This document shows positions 51,952 through 59,857 of a stretch of 64,000 nt of DNA, in pieces. A program made the translations under genes and the position numbers. The notes under the pieces were generated by a model that was not told the DNA's origin, did no database searches, and saw nothing but the letters and a program-made list of their open reading frames with translations. Numbering within the stretch: the stretch's first letter is position 1; the number at the start of each line of letters is the position of its first letter. The stretch is from VXPQ01 sp965248175. GTDB lineage: Bacteria; Bacteroidota; Rhodothermia; Rhodothermales; VXPQ01. The stretch is from the NCBI GenBank assembly GCA_965248175.1, contig OZ252093.1, forward strand, positions 1,736,001-1,800,000. Direction: 5' to 3'.

Positions 51952-52272
51952 GTGACGAAATCTGATATCATCGAACGCATTGCCACGGGCACCGGAATGA
52001 CCAGAATAGAAACGGAAGCGGTCATCAACGGCTTTATTTCCTGTGTTTCGGAGGCCCTGGAATCGGGGGAAGGTATTGAACTTCGGGGGTTCGGGACCTT
52101 TCATGTCAAGTACCGGCAGGCCCGCAAGGCGCGCAATCCTCGCACGAACGAGGAAGTTCCAGTCGAGGCGCGTTATATGCCGATGTTTCGCCCCTCCAGA
52201 AGCCTGCGAAACAAGGTGGATACGGCGGTAAGGCTCAGCCAGGCAAGCGAGATGGGCCGGTCCGATGGGTAA
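51952..52272 (+). CDS. HU/IHF family DNA-binding protein
   Basis: The 106-residue nucleoid protein begins MTKSDIIERIATGTGM from GTG at 51952. It has the dimer helices 'VINGFISCVSEALESGEGIELRGFGTF' in pieces, followed by the beta-arm region with 'ARNPRTNEEVPVEARYMPMFRPS', where the arm-tip Pro is in 'RNPRT'. An extra 15-residue tail follows the usual end. Its last 8 bases overlap the start of the zinc-ribbon/TPR gene, so the two are coupled. Confidence 0.9.
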   Translation: MTKSDIIERIATGTGMTRIETEAVINGFISCVSEALESGEGIELRGFGTFHVKYRQARKARNPRTNEEVPVEARYMPMFRPSRSLRNKVDTAVRLSQASEMGRSDG

Positions 52273-53158
52273 CCTCGTATGTACGGATTGCGGCGCCCGG
52301 ATGGCCGAGGACGCCGACCGGTGCGCATTGTGCGGATCGTTGCGTTCCGACACCGCCGATGTTCCGCAGCCTGTTGCTTCGCGTGCTTCTGAAGAAGCGA
52401 GGACAAGCTCTCTCGGTGGGCGGGTGGCTATGCTGGTGGGCATTCCTGTGCTGATCGTGATAGCCCTTTTCATGATCACCGAGATGTCCAGGCAGCGGGT
52501 CCAGCCTGAGGTTGCTTCCACTGCCGCCATGCCTGCCGAAGTGCGGAGCGCTGCCGTAATCGATGAGTTCGAAGCTATTCCTGTCGCCAGTCAGTATGCT
52601 CCCGTTGTGGATTCGCTGCAAGCGTTGGCGCACTCCGGAGAGGAAACGACAGCCCTGGAGGCACAGCGGGAACTGGTCCGCTTCATGGCCGAAATCGGGC
52701 GCATCGACCGGGCTGCCATCGAGCAACAGCGCCTGGCCCGCCGCACCGGGGTTACGGCCGACTGGCGCCATGCCGGCACGCTTTTGTATGCATGGATGGA
52801 AGCCGTCTACAATGACCGCAAGACCGACGTGGCCCTGCTTGCCATCGAAGCATTCGGGAAGGTGCTTGCCCAAAACCCGGACGATGTGGATATACGGGCC
52901 GATCTTGGCTGGGCCTATCAGTACGACCCGCAAAATCCCATGGAAGCGATCCGGCAAACGAATCTGGCTCTCGAGCAAGACCCGGATCATCTTGCCGCCA
53001 ATTACAACCGGGCCGTTTTTCTGCTGCGCATCAACCGGATCAGCGAAGCCCTGGAGCAGTTCGGCCGAGTCGTGGCGCTGGCCGAAGACGGTTCTGTGTA
53101 TGAGCGGCAAGCCGAAGCCTGGATACGCACCATCCGCCAGAGTGCGGAAGCGTCCTGA
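52265..53158 (+). CDS. Zinc-ribbon, membrane-anchored TPR protein
   Basis: This 297-residue protein begins with a four-cysteine zinc ribbon ('CTDCG' at 6-10, 'CALCG' at 20-24), then a linker, a membrane segment at about 53-70 ('VAMLVGIPVLIVIALFMI') and an extracytoplasmic part. Its C-terminal third holds TPR-like pairs: 'VALLAIEAFGKVLAQNPDDV', 'DIRADLGWAYQY' and 'AANYNRAVFLLRINRISEAL'. Its start overlaps the HU gene by 8 bases. Such zinc-ribbon/TPR proteins recur in this phylum without known function; a scaffold role is a guess. Confidence 0.78.
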   Translation: MGNLVCTDCGARMAEDADRCALCGSLRSDTADVPQPVASRASEEARTSSLGGRVAMLVGIPVLIVIALFMITEMSRQRVQPEVASTAAMPAEVRSAAVIDEFEAIPVASQYAPVVDSLQALAHSGEETTALEAQRELVRFMAEIGRIDRAAIEQQRLARRTGVTADWRHAGTLLYAWMEAVYNDRKTDVALLAIEAFGKVLAQNPDDVDIRADLGWAYQYDPQNPMEAIRQTNLALEQDPDHLAANYNRAVFLLRINRISEALEQFGRVVALAEDGSVYERQAEAWIRTIRQSAEAS

Positions 53159-53180
53159 TAGCCAATTCCCGGAGGATTCG

Positions 53181-54374
53181 GTGCATCGTCTGGCTCGCGG
53201 GTTTGCCATGCTGTTGTGCGCCGGCGTTCTCCTGACGGGATGCCGCCGCCCGCCGCAAGACCGCACCCTCGATGTGTATGCTGCGGCTTCGTTGACGGAT
53301 GTCATGGAAGCGCTCGCCGATACGTTTCGCGTCCTGCCGGGGGGCGTTCGGGTCACGGTGAACGTGGCCGGCAGTTCGCTGCTTGCCCGTCAGATCGAGC
53401 GCGGGGCCGCCGCCGACCTGTTCGTATCCGCACACCCCGACTGGACGGAATACCTGTATACAAAACGCCGCATTCTGCCGCCCATCGAACTACCCGTCGC
53501 CAATCGGCTTGTGCGGGTCCGGCGCCAGGATGGACGACGCTCCGAAAACGAACGGATTGCGTTGGCCGATCCGGAACATGTGCCGGCGGGGATGTATGCG
53601 CGGGAGGCGTTGCTGTGCGAAGGCCAGTGGGTCCTGCTCGCGCCTCGCCTCGTGCCGACGCTCGATGTCCGTGCGGCGGTTGCCGCTGTAGAGGCCGGGG
53701 CGGCAGGTTCGGCCATCGTGTATGCTTCCGACGCTGCCATGGCGCCGGAATTACAGGTAGAGGATGTGGTTTCTGAGCGGTGCCGACCGCAGATACGGTA
53801 CACGGCGGCGGTCGTGCAGGGTAGTGCGCTTGAGAAAGATGCTATGCGCTTTCTGGCGCTGATGCGGGACCCGGCGGCAGCGCAGCTCTGGCAGCGCTTC
53901 GGTTTCGGTTACGATTCCACGCGCAGTGCATCGGATAATTCATTGGAGTCGTCGTCGCGCCGCTCGACGCCGCTGCCTTCGAGCAACGTCCCGCACATGC
54001 CAATGGCATCGATCAGGCCGTCCGCAAAGTGGCCGCTTCGTACGCCGTCCCGGATGCGCGCCACCATGTCTGTCCACTCGTCTGTGGACACTCTTGCATT
54101 GATGCCCGCATCGCCGATCACTTCGATGCGATGTTCCCAGAGCGATACGAAGATCAGGACACCGGTGCGTTCCCGCGTGGCGAACACCTCTTCCTCCACG
54201 AATGCCTTCATCGCGCGGCGATGCACCGTCCGGGTCATGTATTCCCGCCCTGCGAGCATCCGTCCAAGCGGCGATACGAAAGCGCTTAGTAGGCCCCCGA
54301 CCATACCGGCAGCAAGGGTCAGGGTGGCAGTGCCCCATCCTGTATGGAGCCATGCCAGCCCCCAGCCCTCATAG
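53181..54374 (+). CDS. modA: Molybdate ABC transporter substrate-binding lipoprotein, with run-on C-terminus
   Basis: GGAGGA at 53171-53176 precedes GTG at 53181. A lipoprotein signal ('LLCAGVLLTGC') leads into a ModA-type solute-binding domain: 'LDVYAAASLTDVMEAL', 'VAGSSLLARQIERGAAADLFVSA', 'EAGAAGSAIVYASDA'. The domain ends at about residue 245 with 'PAAAQLWQRFGFG', where ModA normally stops. Here the frame stays open for another 150 residues antisense to the TPM gene, giving a Ser/Pro/Arg-rich tail that looks non-native. A shift of one base near 53925 would meet TAA at once. Either the stop was lost or a base is wrong. Confidence 0.8.
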   Translation: MHRLARGFAMLLCAGVLLTGCRRPPQDRTLDVYAAASLTDVMEALADTFRVLPGGVRVTVNVAGSSLLARQIERGAAADLFVSAHPDWTEYLYTKRRILPPIELPVANRLVRVRRQDGRRSENERIALADPEHVPAGMYAREALLCEGQWVLLAPRLVPTLDVRAAVAAVEAGAAGSAIVYASDAAMAPELQVEDVVSERCRPQIRYTAAVVQGSALEKDAMRFLALMRDPAAAQLWQRFGFGYDSTRSASDNSLESSSRRSTPLPSSNVPHMPMASIRPSAKWPLRTPSRMRATMSVHSSVDTLALMPASPITSMRCSQSDTKIRTPVRSRVANTSSSTNAFIARRCTVRVMYSRPASIRPSGDTKALSRPPTIPAARVRVAVPHPVWSHASPQPS

Positions 54375-54565
54375 AATTGAAACACGACGGCAGTGAAAGC
54401 CAGTGCCAGCGCAGCCGCAATACCTGCGCCTTTCCATGCCCTTCCCTCATACGTATCGCTACGCGGTACGACATACGGGACGATTTCGCCCGAAGTGCGG
54501 CGCTCCGCCTCGGCTACTGCCTGCCGGATGCGTTCAAGATCCTCACTCGATAGCCATTCTTTCAT
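53909..54565 (-). CDS. TPM-domain membrane protein
   Basis: The 218-residue protein has a TPM (YgcG/TLP18.3-type) domain split by two membrane helices at about 48-64 and 79-97. It opens 'LSSEDLERIRQAVAEAERRTSGEIVPYVV' and later has 'HRRAMKAFVEEEVFATRERTGVLIFVSLWEHRIEVIGD' in pieces. TPM domains include weak acid phosphatases and photosystem-repair proteins; the bacterial role is unknown. It lies between modA and modB, is overlapped antisense by the modA run-on, and follows modB on the same strand by 98 bases. Confidence 0.82.
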   Translation of the reverse strand: MKEWLSSEDLERIRQAVAEAERRTSGEIVPYVVPRSDTYEGRAWKGAGIAAALALAFTAVVFQFYEGWGLAWLHTGWGTATLTLAAGMVGGLLSAFVSPLGRMLAGREYMTRTVHRRAMKAFVEEEVFATRERTGVLIFVSLWEHRIEVIGDAGINARVSTDEWTDMVARIRDGVRSGHFADGLIDAIGMCGTLLEGSGVERRDDDSNELSDALRVES

Positions 54566-54663
54566 GACAACCTGCCCGCCTGTGCCGGGGTATTCAGATG
54601 CATTGTTTCATGTGGCGGACGGAAACGAACGAAAAAATTCCGACCCTTCTTCCAAACCGCCTG

Positions 54664-55359
54664 TCAGGTACCCGGACGATCGGTCCGGCTCGGCAAACGA
54701 CGGCGCAGCAGGGCGTGTATCGTGAGGCTGGCGGCGGACAACAAGATTGCCACCAGGACCAGACGCAGTACCGCAAGTTCGCCGCCCATACGGTGTATTT
54801 CGGTAAAGATAGCCAATGGAAGCGTACGCGTTTCGGACGGAATGTTGCCCGCCAGTACAATGGTCGCGCCAAATTCACCCAATGCACGGGCAAAAGCGAG
54901 CACGATGCCCGCAGCAATGGCCCTGCCCGCAAGAGGAGCCGTTACATGGCGAAAGACGGCCGCACGCGTGCCGCCGTATACGTACCCGGCCTCTTCCCAG
55001 GAAGGGTCTACCTGTTCGAACCCGACGCGAATCGTTTGCACCATCAGGGGAAAGGCGACAATGCCCGCTGCCACCGCGGCGCCGAACCATCCGAAGGCAA
55101 TACGAAGACCAAAGGTTGCTTCCAGCCAGCCACCGAACACCGATTCCGGACTCAGCAGAATGAGCAGCACCCACCCCGTGACTACCGGCGGAAGTACAAG
55201 CGGTAACTGGACGAGATTCTCCACCACAAACGACAGAGGCACCCGATTACGCGCAAGCAGATAAGCCAGCGCCACTCCGATCGGCGCCGTAATCAGGACG
55301 GCAACCGCAGCAACGCGCAACGAAAGCCCGACCGCTTCCCATTCGGCCAGCGTGAGCAT
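54664..55359 (-). CDS. modB: Molybdate ABC transporter permease
   Basis: The 231-residue inner-membrane permease starts 'MLTLAEWEAVGLSLRVAAVA', as ModB proteins do, has five or six membrane segments, and the ATPase-contact loop 'ALGEFGATIVLAGNIP'. 'QLPLVLPPVVTGWVLL' is the typical central helix. It imports molybdate or tungstate with ModA and a ModC ATPase. modA is on the other strand 290 bases past its end, and no modC is in the window. Upstream it is only 30 bases from the SufT-like gene, so it may be expressed from the suf transcript. Confidence 0.88.
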   Translation of the reverse strand: MLTLAEWEAVGLSLRVAAVAVLITAPIGVALAYLLARNRVPLSFVVENLVQLPLVLPPVVTGWVLLILLSPESVFGGWLEATFGLRIAFGWFGAAVAAGIVAFPLMVQTIRVGFEQVDPSWEEAGYVYGGTRAAVFRHVTAPLAGRAIAAGIVLAFARALGEFGATIVLAGNIPSETRTLPLAIFTEIHRMGGELAVLRLVLVAILLSAASLTIHALLRRRLPSRTDRPGT

Positions 55360-55389
55360 GGCGCCTGTCAAAAGATGCGGGCCCACTGT

Positions 55390-55716
55390 TTACATGAACC
55401 CCAATTCGAGCCGCGCTTCCTCGGACATCATATCCGGGGAGAAAGGCGGATCGAAGGTCAGCACCACCGTCGATTCGTCCACTTCCGGAAGCATGCCGAT
55501 GGCCGCCTCGACCTGTTGCGGGAGAATGTCGGCGACTGGACAATTCGGTGCTGTCAGGGTCATTCTGACAAAGACGGACCGCTCTTTTGCCCGGATTTCG
55601 TAGATGAGTCCGAGATCGTAGATGTTCACCGGAATCTCCGGGTCGTAGATGCTCTTGAGCACCTCGATGACCTTTTCTTCAAGGTCTTCCTGTGTGGTCG
55701 ATGTCGTTTCTTCCAT
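55390..55716 (-). CDS. sufT: SufT-like DUF59 (MIP18 family) protein
   Basis: This 108-residue protein has one DUF59 domain: 'LEEKVIEVLKSIYDPEIPVNIYDLGLIYEI' in pieces, then 'VFVRMTLTAPNCPVADILPQQVEAAI' with the conserved cysteine, and 'FDPPFSPDMMSEEARLELGF' at the end. Family members such as SufT help mature iron-sulfur proteins. ATG at 55716 gives the usual short acidic lead; further upstream Met codons at 55740 and beyond are less likely. It follows sufE by 88 bases. Confidence 0.86.
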   Translation of the reverse strand: MEETTSTTQEDLEEKVIEVLKSIYDPEIPVNIYDLGLIYEIRAKERSVFVRMTLTAPNCPVADILPQQVEAAIGMLPEVDESTVVLTFDPPFSPDMMSEEARLELGFM

Positions 55717-55804
55717 GGGTCCGCCCGTGGTAATTACCATTGTCTGCCCGCCTGGCCCTGTGTTTCTGTTTTGTTTACCCGGTAGCACCGCGCCCGGTTG
55801 CGTC

Positions 55805-56236
55805 TCATGCGCTTCCCGTATGCACCAGTGCAAAGAGCTTGAGTTGCTTGACCATGGAGGCGAGGCCGTTTCTGCGCGTGGACGAAAGATGATCCTTCAT
55901 GCCGATCTCGTCGAGAAACTCCAGATCGGCTTCGACGACCTCCCGCGGGGGTTGACCCGACAGTACGCGGACAAGCAACGCCACCAGACCCTTCGTAATG
56001 AGCGCATCGCTGTCGCCTTCGTAGAAGACCCGCCCGTTTTTCATCTCCGGACGGATCCATACCTGGGCCTGACAGCCGTGAATCCGGTGGGCTTCCGTCT
56101 TGTACCGGCTATCGAGCGGTGACAGGGCCTGTCCGATCTCGATGAGATATTCATACTTCCCCATCCAGTCGTCGAACAGCCCGAACTCTTCCACGATGTC
56201 GTGGGCGCGTTCCCGAATCGTTCCGTTTGCCGTCAT
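55805..56236 (-). CDS. sufE: SufE cysteine desulfurase acceptor protein
   Basis: The 143-residue protein accepts sulfane sulfur from SufS on Cys55 in 'RIHGCQAQVWIRP' and passes it to SufB. It also has 'LFDDWMGKYEYLIEIGQAL', 'GRVFYEGDSDALITKGLVALLV' and 'LSSTRRNGLASMVKQL', the standard SufE order. The start (MTANGTIRERAH at 56236) follows the sufS stop by 23 bases. Confidence 0.93.
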   Translation of the reverse strand: MTANGTIRERAHDIVEEFGLFDDWMGKYEYLIEIGQALSPLDSRYKTEAHRIHGCQAQVWIRPEMKNGRVFYEGDSDALITKGLVALLVRVLSGQPPREVVEADLEFLDEIGMKDHLSSTRRNGLASMVKQLKLFALVHTGSA

Positions 56237-56259
56237 GTTTGCCAGGCATATTCCGGCGT

Positions 56260-57531
56260 TCAGCCGAGCATCTTCTTGACGCGCCGTACGCCGGCGACCA
56301 GCGCGTCCACTTCGTCGAAAGTATTGTACAGCGCAAAGGAGGCCCGCACCGTGCCCGGTATGCCGAACCGCCTCATCAGCGGCTGCGTGCAATGATGCCC
56401 CGTTCGCACGGCAATGCCGAGCCTGTCCAGAATGGTTCCTGCATCGTAGGGGTGTATGTCGCCGATTACAAAAGAGAGCACACTCGCCTTGTTCGTTGCG
56501 GTTCCGATCAAGCGGACGCCCTCGATCTCCGACAGCCGCCCGGTCGCGTACGCGAGCAGATCTTGTTCGTACGCCGCTACGCGGTTTTGTCCCACACCTT
56601 CCAGAAAGTCGATGGCCGAGGCGAACCCCAGCACATCGGCGATGTTCGGCGTGCCAGCCTCGAATTTGTGCGGCGGTTCGTTGTACGTCGTTTTCTCGAA
56701 GGTGACCGTTTCGATCATGTCGCCGCCGCCCTGCCAGGGGGGCATGGTTTCCAGGTGTTCCGCTTTCCCGTAGAGGATGCCGATGCCGGTAGGGCCAAAC
56801 ATCTTGTGCGAGGAGAAGGCGTAGAAATCGCAGTCGAGTTCCTGCACATCCACCTTCATGTGCGGCGCCGCCTGCGCTCCGTCGACGACGACGGGCACGC
56901 CAAGGTCGTGTGCATGCCGGATCATGCGTTTCAGCGGATTGACGGTTCCGAGGGCATTCGATACATGAGCAATAGCCAGGAGGCGGACTCGTTCTGTAAG
57001 CAGCCGCTCGAATTCCTCGTAGACGATCTCGCCGGTGTCCGATACGGGAATTGCCTGGACGCGGGCGCCCTGCGCCTCGCAGAGCATTTGCCATGGAACG
57101 ATGTTGGAATGATGCTCCATGTGCGATACCAGCACCACATCGTCTTTTCCGACATGCAGAGGGCCGAATGAGGACGCCACGAGATTGATGCCTTCCGTGG
57201 TTCCCCGGGTGTACAGCACTTCGGGTTCGGAGGGCGCATTGATGAACGCTGCGGCTCGTTTGCGAGCGGCCTCGTACGCATCCGTAGCTTCCCGGCTCAG
57301 TAAATGCACTCCGCGATGCACGTTGCTGTGCTCCGAGGAGTAGTACCGGACCAGCCGGTCAATGACAGCCTGGGGCTTCTGTGAACTGGCGGCGTTATCC
57401 AGGTACACAAGGGGTTTTCCGTACACTTCGCGTTGGAGCGCGGGGAACAGGCTGCGCACCTCCGCCGGGTCGAACCTTCCCGGGATATGGTCTTGTATTG
57501 CGCCGGTGGTATTCATGGACGCCGCTTTCAT
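56260..57531 (-). CDS. sufS: Cysteine desulfurase SufS
   Basis: This 423-residue PLP enzyme takes sulfur from cysteine. The lysine that binds PLP is in 'FSSHKMFGPTGIGILYG', and the active-site cysteine is in 'VRTGHHCTQPLM', the group II (SufS) form with a short loop. 'LDNAASSQKP' and 'SHMEHHSNIVPW' are also typical. It lies between sufD and sufE. An internal Met at 57516 (MNTTGAI) could be the real start, shortening the lead by five residues. Confidence 0.94.
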   Translation of the reverse strand: MKAASMNTTGAIQDHIPGRFDPAEVRSLFPALQREVYGKPLVYLDNAASSQKPQAVIDRLVRYYSSEHSNVHRGVHLLSREATDAYEAARKRAAAFINAPSEPEVLYTRGTTEGINLVASSFGPLHVGKDDVVLVSHMEHHSNIVPWQMLCEAQGARVQAIPVSDTGEIVYEEFERLLTERVRLLAIAHVSNALGTVNPLKRMIRHAHDLGVPVVVDGAQAAPHMKVDVQELDCDFYAFSSHKMFGPTGIGILYGKAEHLETMPPWQGGGDMIETVTFEKTTYNEPPHKFEAGTPNIADVLGFASAIDFLEGVGQNRVAAYEQDLLAYATGRLSEIEGVRLIGTATNKASVLSFVIGDIHPYDAGTILDRLGIAVRTGHHCTQPLMRRFGIPGTVRASFALYNTFDEVDALVAGVRRVKKMLG

Positions 57532-57612
57532 GCTATGGACAAAGCCGGTTTACAAAATGGCGACGAATACACGGTGCTTTGCGAACCGGTATACTTCCTG
57601 TTTTTTTCCGGA

Positions 57613-58971
57613 TTATTCGCCGAATAGGCGGGTAACGCGTTGGTCGAGCATTCTGCGAAGCGGTTCGATGGAGATGCGGTCAAGGATGTCTCCTACAAAC
57701 GCATGAAGAAGCATGCCCTGAGCCTGTTGTTTGGTCATTCCCCGGGAACGCAGGTAAAACAAGGCTTCGGGATCAAGTTGACCCGTTGTGGCGCCGTGGC
57801 TGCATTTTACGTCATCCGCGTAAATTTCCAGCTCCGGCTTGGAATTCATCGTTGCCTCGTTTGTGAGAACGATTGTCTTGTTTTCCTGGAAAGCATTGAT
57901 GCGCTGTGCGTCCTGCCGCACGAACACCTTGCCATTGAATACGCCGGAAGCGCGGTCATTCAGGACGCCCTTATACAATTCGTTGCTGACGCAGTCCGGC
58001 TGGGCATGGTCCACGAGCGTGTGGTTGTCCACTTGCGTGTTGCTGCCGGGAAGGAACAGGCCATACAGGTGCGTTTCGCAATGCGGGGCATTGGGCAGCA
58101 CGTTCAGGTTGTTCCGGACAACGGCGCCGGTAAAGGTTACGGTCGTGGCAGTGAAGGTACTTGCCGCTTCCTGGTAGACATGTGTGGTCGAAACGACCGC
58201 GTTGTCATTGCCCGGATCCTGCACGAGATACATCTCCACAATAGCCCGCTCGCCGACGAATGTCTCGGTAACGGCATTCGTGAAGGTTGCTTCGCTGGTC
58301 AGGGTGCAGGATGTGTCGATGATCTTCGCCTGCGTGTTTTCCTCGAATACGAGCAGGTGACGGGGTTGCAGGAACAGGCGTTCGTTCGTCTTTTGCAGAT
58401 TGATCACATGGATCGGTTTTTCGATGGCCTTTCCTTTGGGGACATATACGAAAAGTCCGTCGCTTGCGAACGCTGTGTTAAGCGCCGTAAAACTTTCTTC
58501 TTCCCACGCCGCATAGTGTCCGAAATGATTGCGCAGGATATCCGGGTGGGTGATCGCCGCTGTCCCCAGCCCACTGATCGCAACACCTTCCGGGAGGTTG
58601 CCGATAAGGGAATGTTCGCCCGCAAAACGTCCGTTGACGAGTACGACGATGTGTGCATCCAGACCGGCGAGCGCGCATTGCGCCGTTTCAGCGGCCCCGG
58701 GATCGGGCGCCGGGCCTCCGGCCGATACGGAAAAGCCGCGAGCGAGTGCCTCCGGGACATGGGTATACTTCCAGGCTTCGTTCTTCCGGGAGGGAATACC
58801 CAATTCCCGGAAGCGCTCAATAGCCCGTCGCCGAAACCCCTGCATGGCGTTAAGGGGCGCCAGGCCGTTTACAGGCCCCGATGCATTTCCCGGCGTCGGA
58901 TCGCTGGCGTACGCTTCGAAAGCATCGACGAACGATGCTTCGAGGGACGTGATTTTATGGGGATTCGACAT
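57613..58971 (-). CDS. sufD: Fe-S cluster assembly protein SufD
   Basis: The 452-residue scaffold partner of SufB and SufC has a variable helical N-terminus ('GIPSRKNEAWKYTHVPEAL') and a parallel beta-helix core. It ends with the family signature 'CSHGATTGQLDPEALFYLRSRGM' spread over the last 70 residues, where the conserved histidine of the SufB-SufD interface lies. ATG at 58971 (MSNPHK) is chosen over an upstream open frame overlapping sufC. It lies 40 bases after sufC. Confidence 0.92.
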   Translation of the reverse strand: MSNPHKITSLEASFVDAFEAYASDPTPGNASGPVNGLAPLNAMQGFRRRAIERFRELGIPSRKNEAWKYTHVPEALARGFSVSAGGPAPDPGAAETAQCALAGLDAHIVVLVNGRFAGEHSLIGNLPEGVAISGLGTAAITHPDILRNHFGHYAAWEEESFTALNTAFASDGLFVYVPKGKAIEKPIHVINLQKTNERLFLQPRHLLVFEENTQAKIIDTSCTLTSEATFTNAVTETFVGERAIVEMYLVQDPGNDNAVVSTTHVYQEAASTFTATTVTFTGAVVRNNLNVLPNAPHCETHLYGLFLPGSNTQVDNHTLVDHAQPDCVSNELYKGVLNDRASGVFNGKVFVRQDAQRINAFQENKTIVLTNEATMNSKPELEIYADDVKCSHGATTGQLDPEALFYLRSRGMTKQQAQGMLLHAFVGDILDRISIEPLRRMLDQRVTRLFGE

Positions 58972-59011
58972 ATTTGCAACCTGTAAAAATGTGTATGATC
59001 GGTTGCCGGAC

Positions 59012-59773
59012 CTATACCGCCACCGCTTCTTCCCGAATCCAGTCGTATCCTTTTTCCTCCAGCTCAAGAGCAAGATTTTTGTCTCCGGACCGGACGATGC
59101 GGCCATCCACCATCACGTGAACAGCATCGGGAATGATGTACTCGAGGAGCCGCTGGTAATGGGTAATGACGACAAAGGATCGGTCGCTGCGCCGGAGCGC
59201 ATTGACGCCGTCCGCAACGGTCCGCAATGCATCGATATCCAGTCCCGAATCTGTTTCATCCAGGATAGCCAGGCGCGGTTCGAGCATGGCGAGTTGAAAA
59301 ATCTCGTTTCGTTTTTTCTCTCCGCCCGAGAAACCGTCGTTTACCGAACGGCTCATGAGTTGCGGATCCAAACCTACGAGGGCGGCGCATGCCTTCATTT
59401 GCTTCAGGAAAGCACCTGCCGAAAGCGGTTCTTCTTCGCGGTATTCCCGCTGTTGATTGAGCGCCTGCCGCAGGAAGTTATTCATGCTGACCCCTGGTAG
59501 TGCGACCGGATATTGAAAGGCCAGAAAAATGCCTTCAAGGGCGCGTTCGTCAGGTTCCATCTCCAGCAGGTCTTGCCCCTGGTACAGGACGTTTCCGTCC
59601 GTCACCTCGAATTCTTCTCGTCCAGCGAGCACCGATGCGAGCGTACTTTTTCCCGACCCGTTCGGCCCCATAATCGCATGCACCTCGCCTGCGGCGACCG
59701 TCAAATCGACTCCCTTGAGGATGTTCTGCTCCTCGATCCGGGCATGCAGATTATTGATTTGAAGAATTGCCAT
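59012..59773 (-). CDS. sufC: Fe-S cluster assembly ATPase SufC
   Basis: The 253-residue ABC-type ATPase of the SufBCD scaffold has Walker A 'GPNGSGKST' (residues 36-44), signature 'FSGGEKKRNEI' and Walker B 'RLAILDETDSGLDIDAL', whose wording is specific to SufC. It has no membrane partner; its binding to SufB and SufD drives cluster assembly. Spacing to sufB is 84 bases and to sufD 40 bases. Confidence 0.95.
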   Translation of the reverse strand: MAILQINNLHARIEEQNILKGVDLTVAAGEVHAIMGPNGSGKSTLASVLAGREEFEVTDGNVLYQGQDLLEMEPDERALEGIFLAFQYPVALPGVSMNNFLRQALNQQREYREEEPLSAGAFLKQMKACAALVGLDPQLMSRSVNDGFSGGEKKRNEIFQLAMLEPRLAILDETDSGLDIDALRTVADGVNALRRSDRSFVVITHYQRLLEYIIPDAVHVMVDGRIVRSGDKNLALELEEKGYDWIREEAVAV

Positions 59774-59857
59774 GTTTCGATGGTTTTCGCGTTTCGCGTA
59801 GCTATTTATGAAAGGGCGTTGGACGTCATGCAGGAAGAATCATCGGGCCGGCGTCGC

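Noticed and set aside
57640..58986. 448-codon plus-strand frame over sufD
   Set aside because: Antisense shadow of sufD with no domain.
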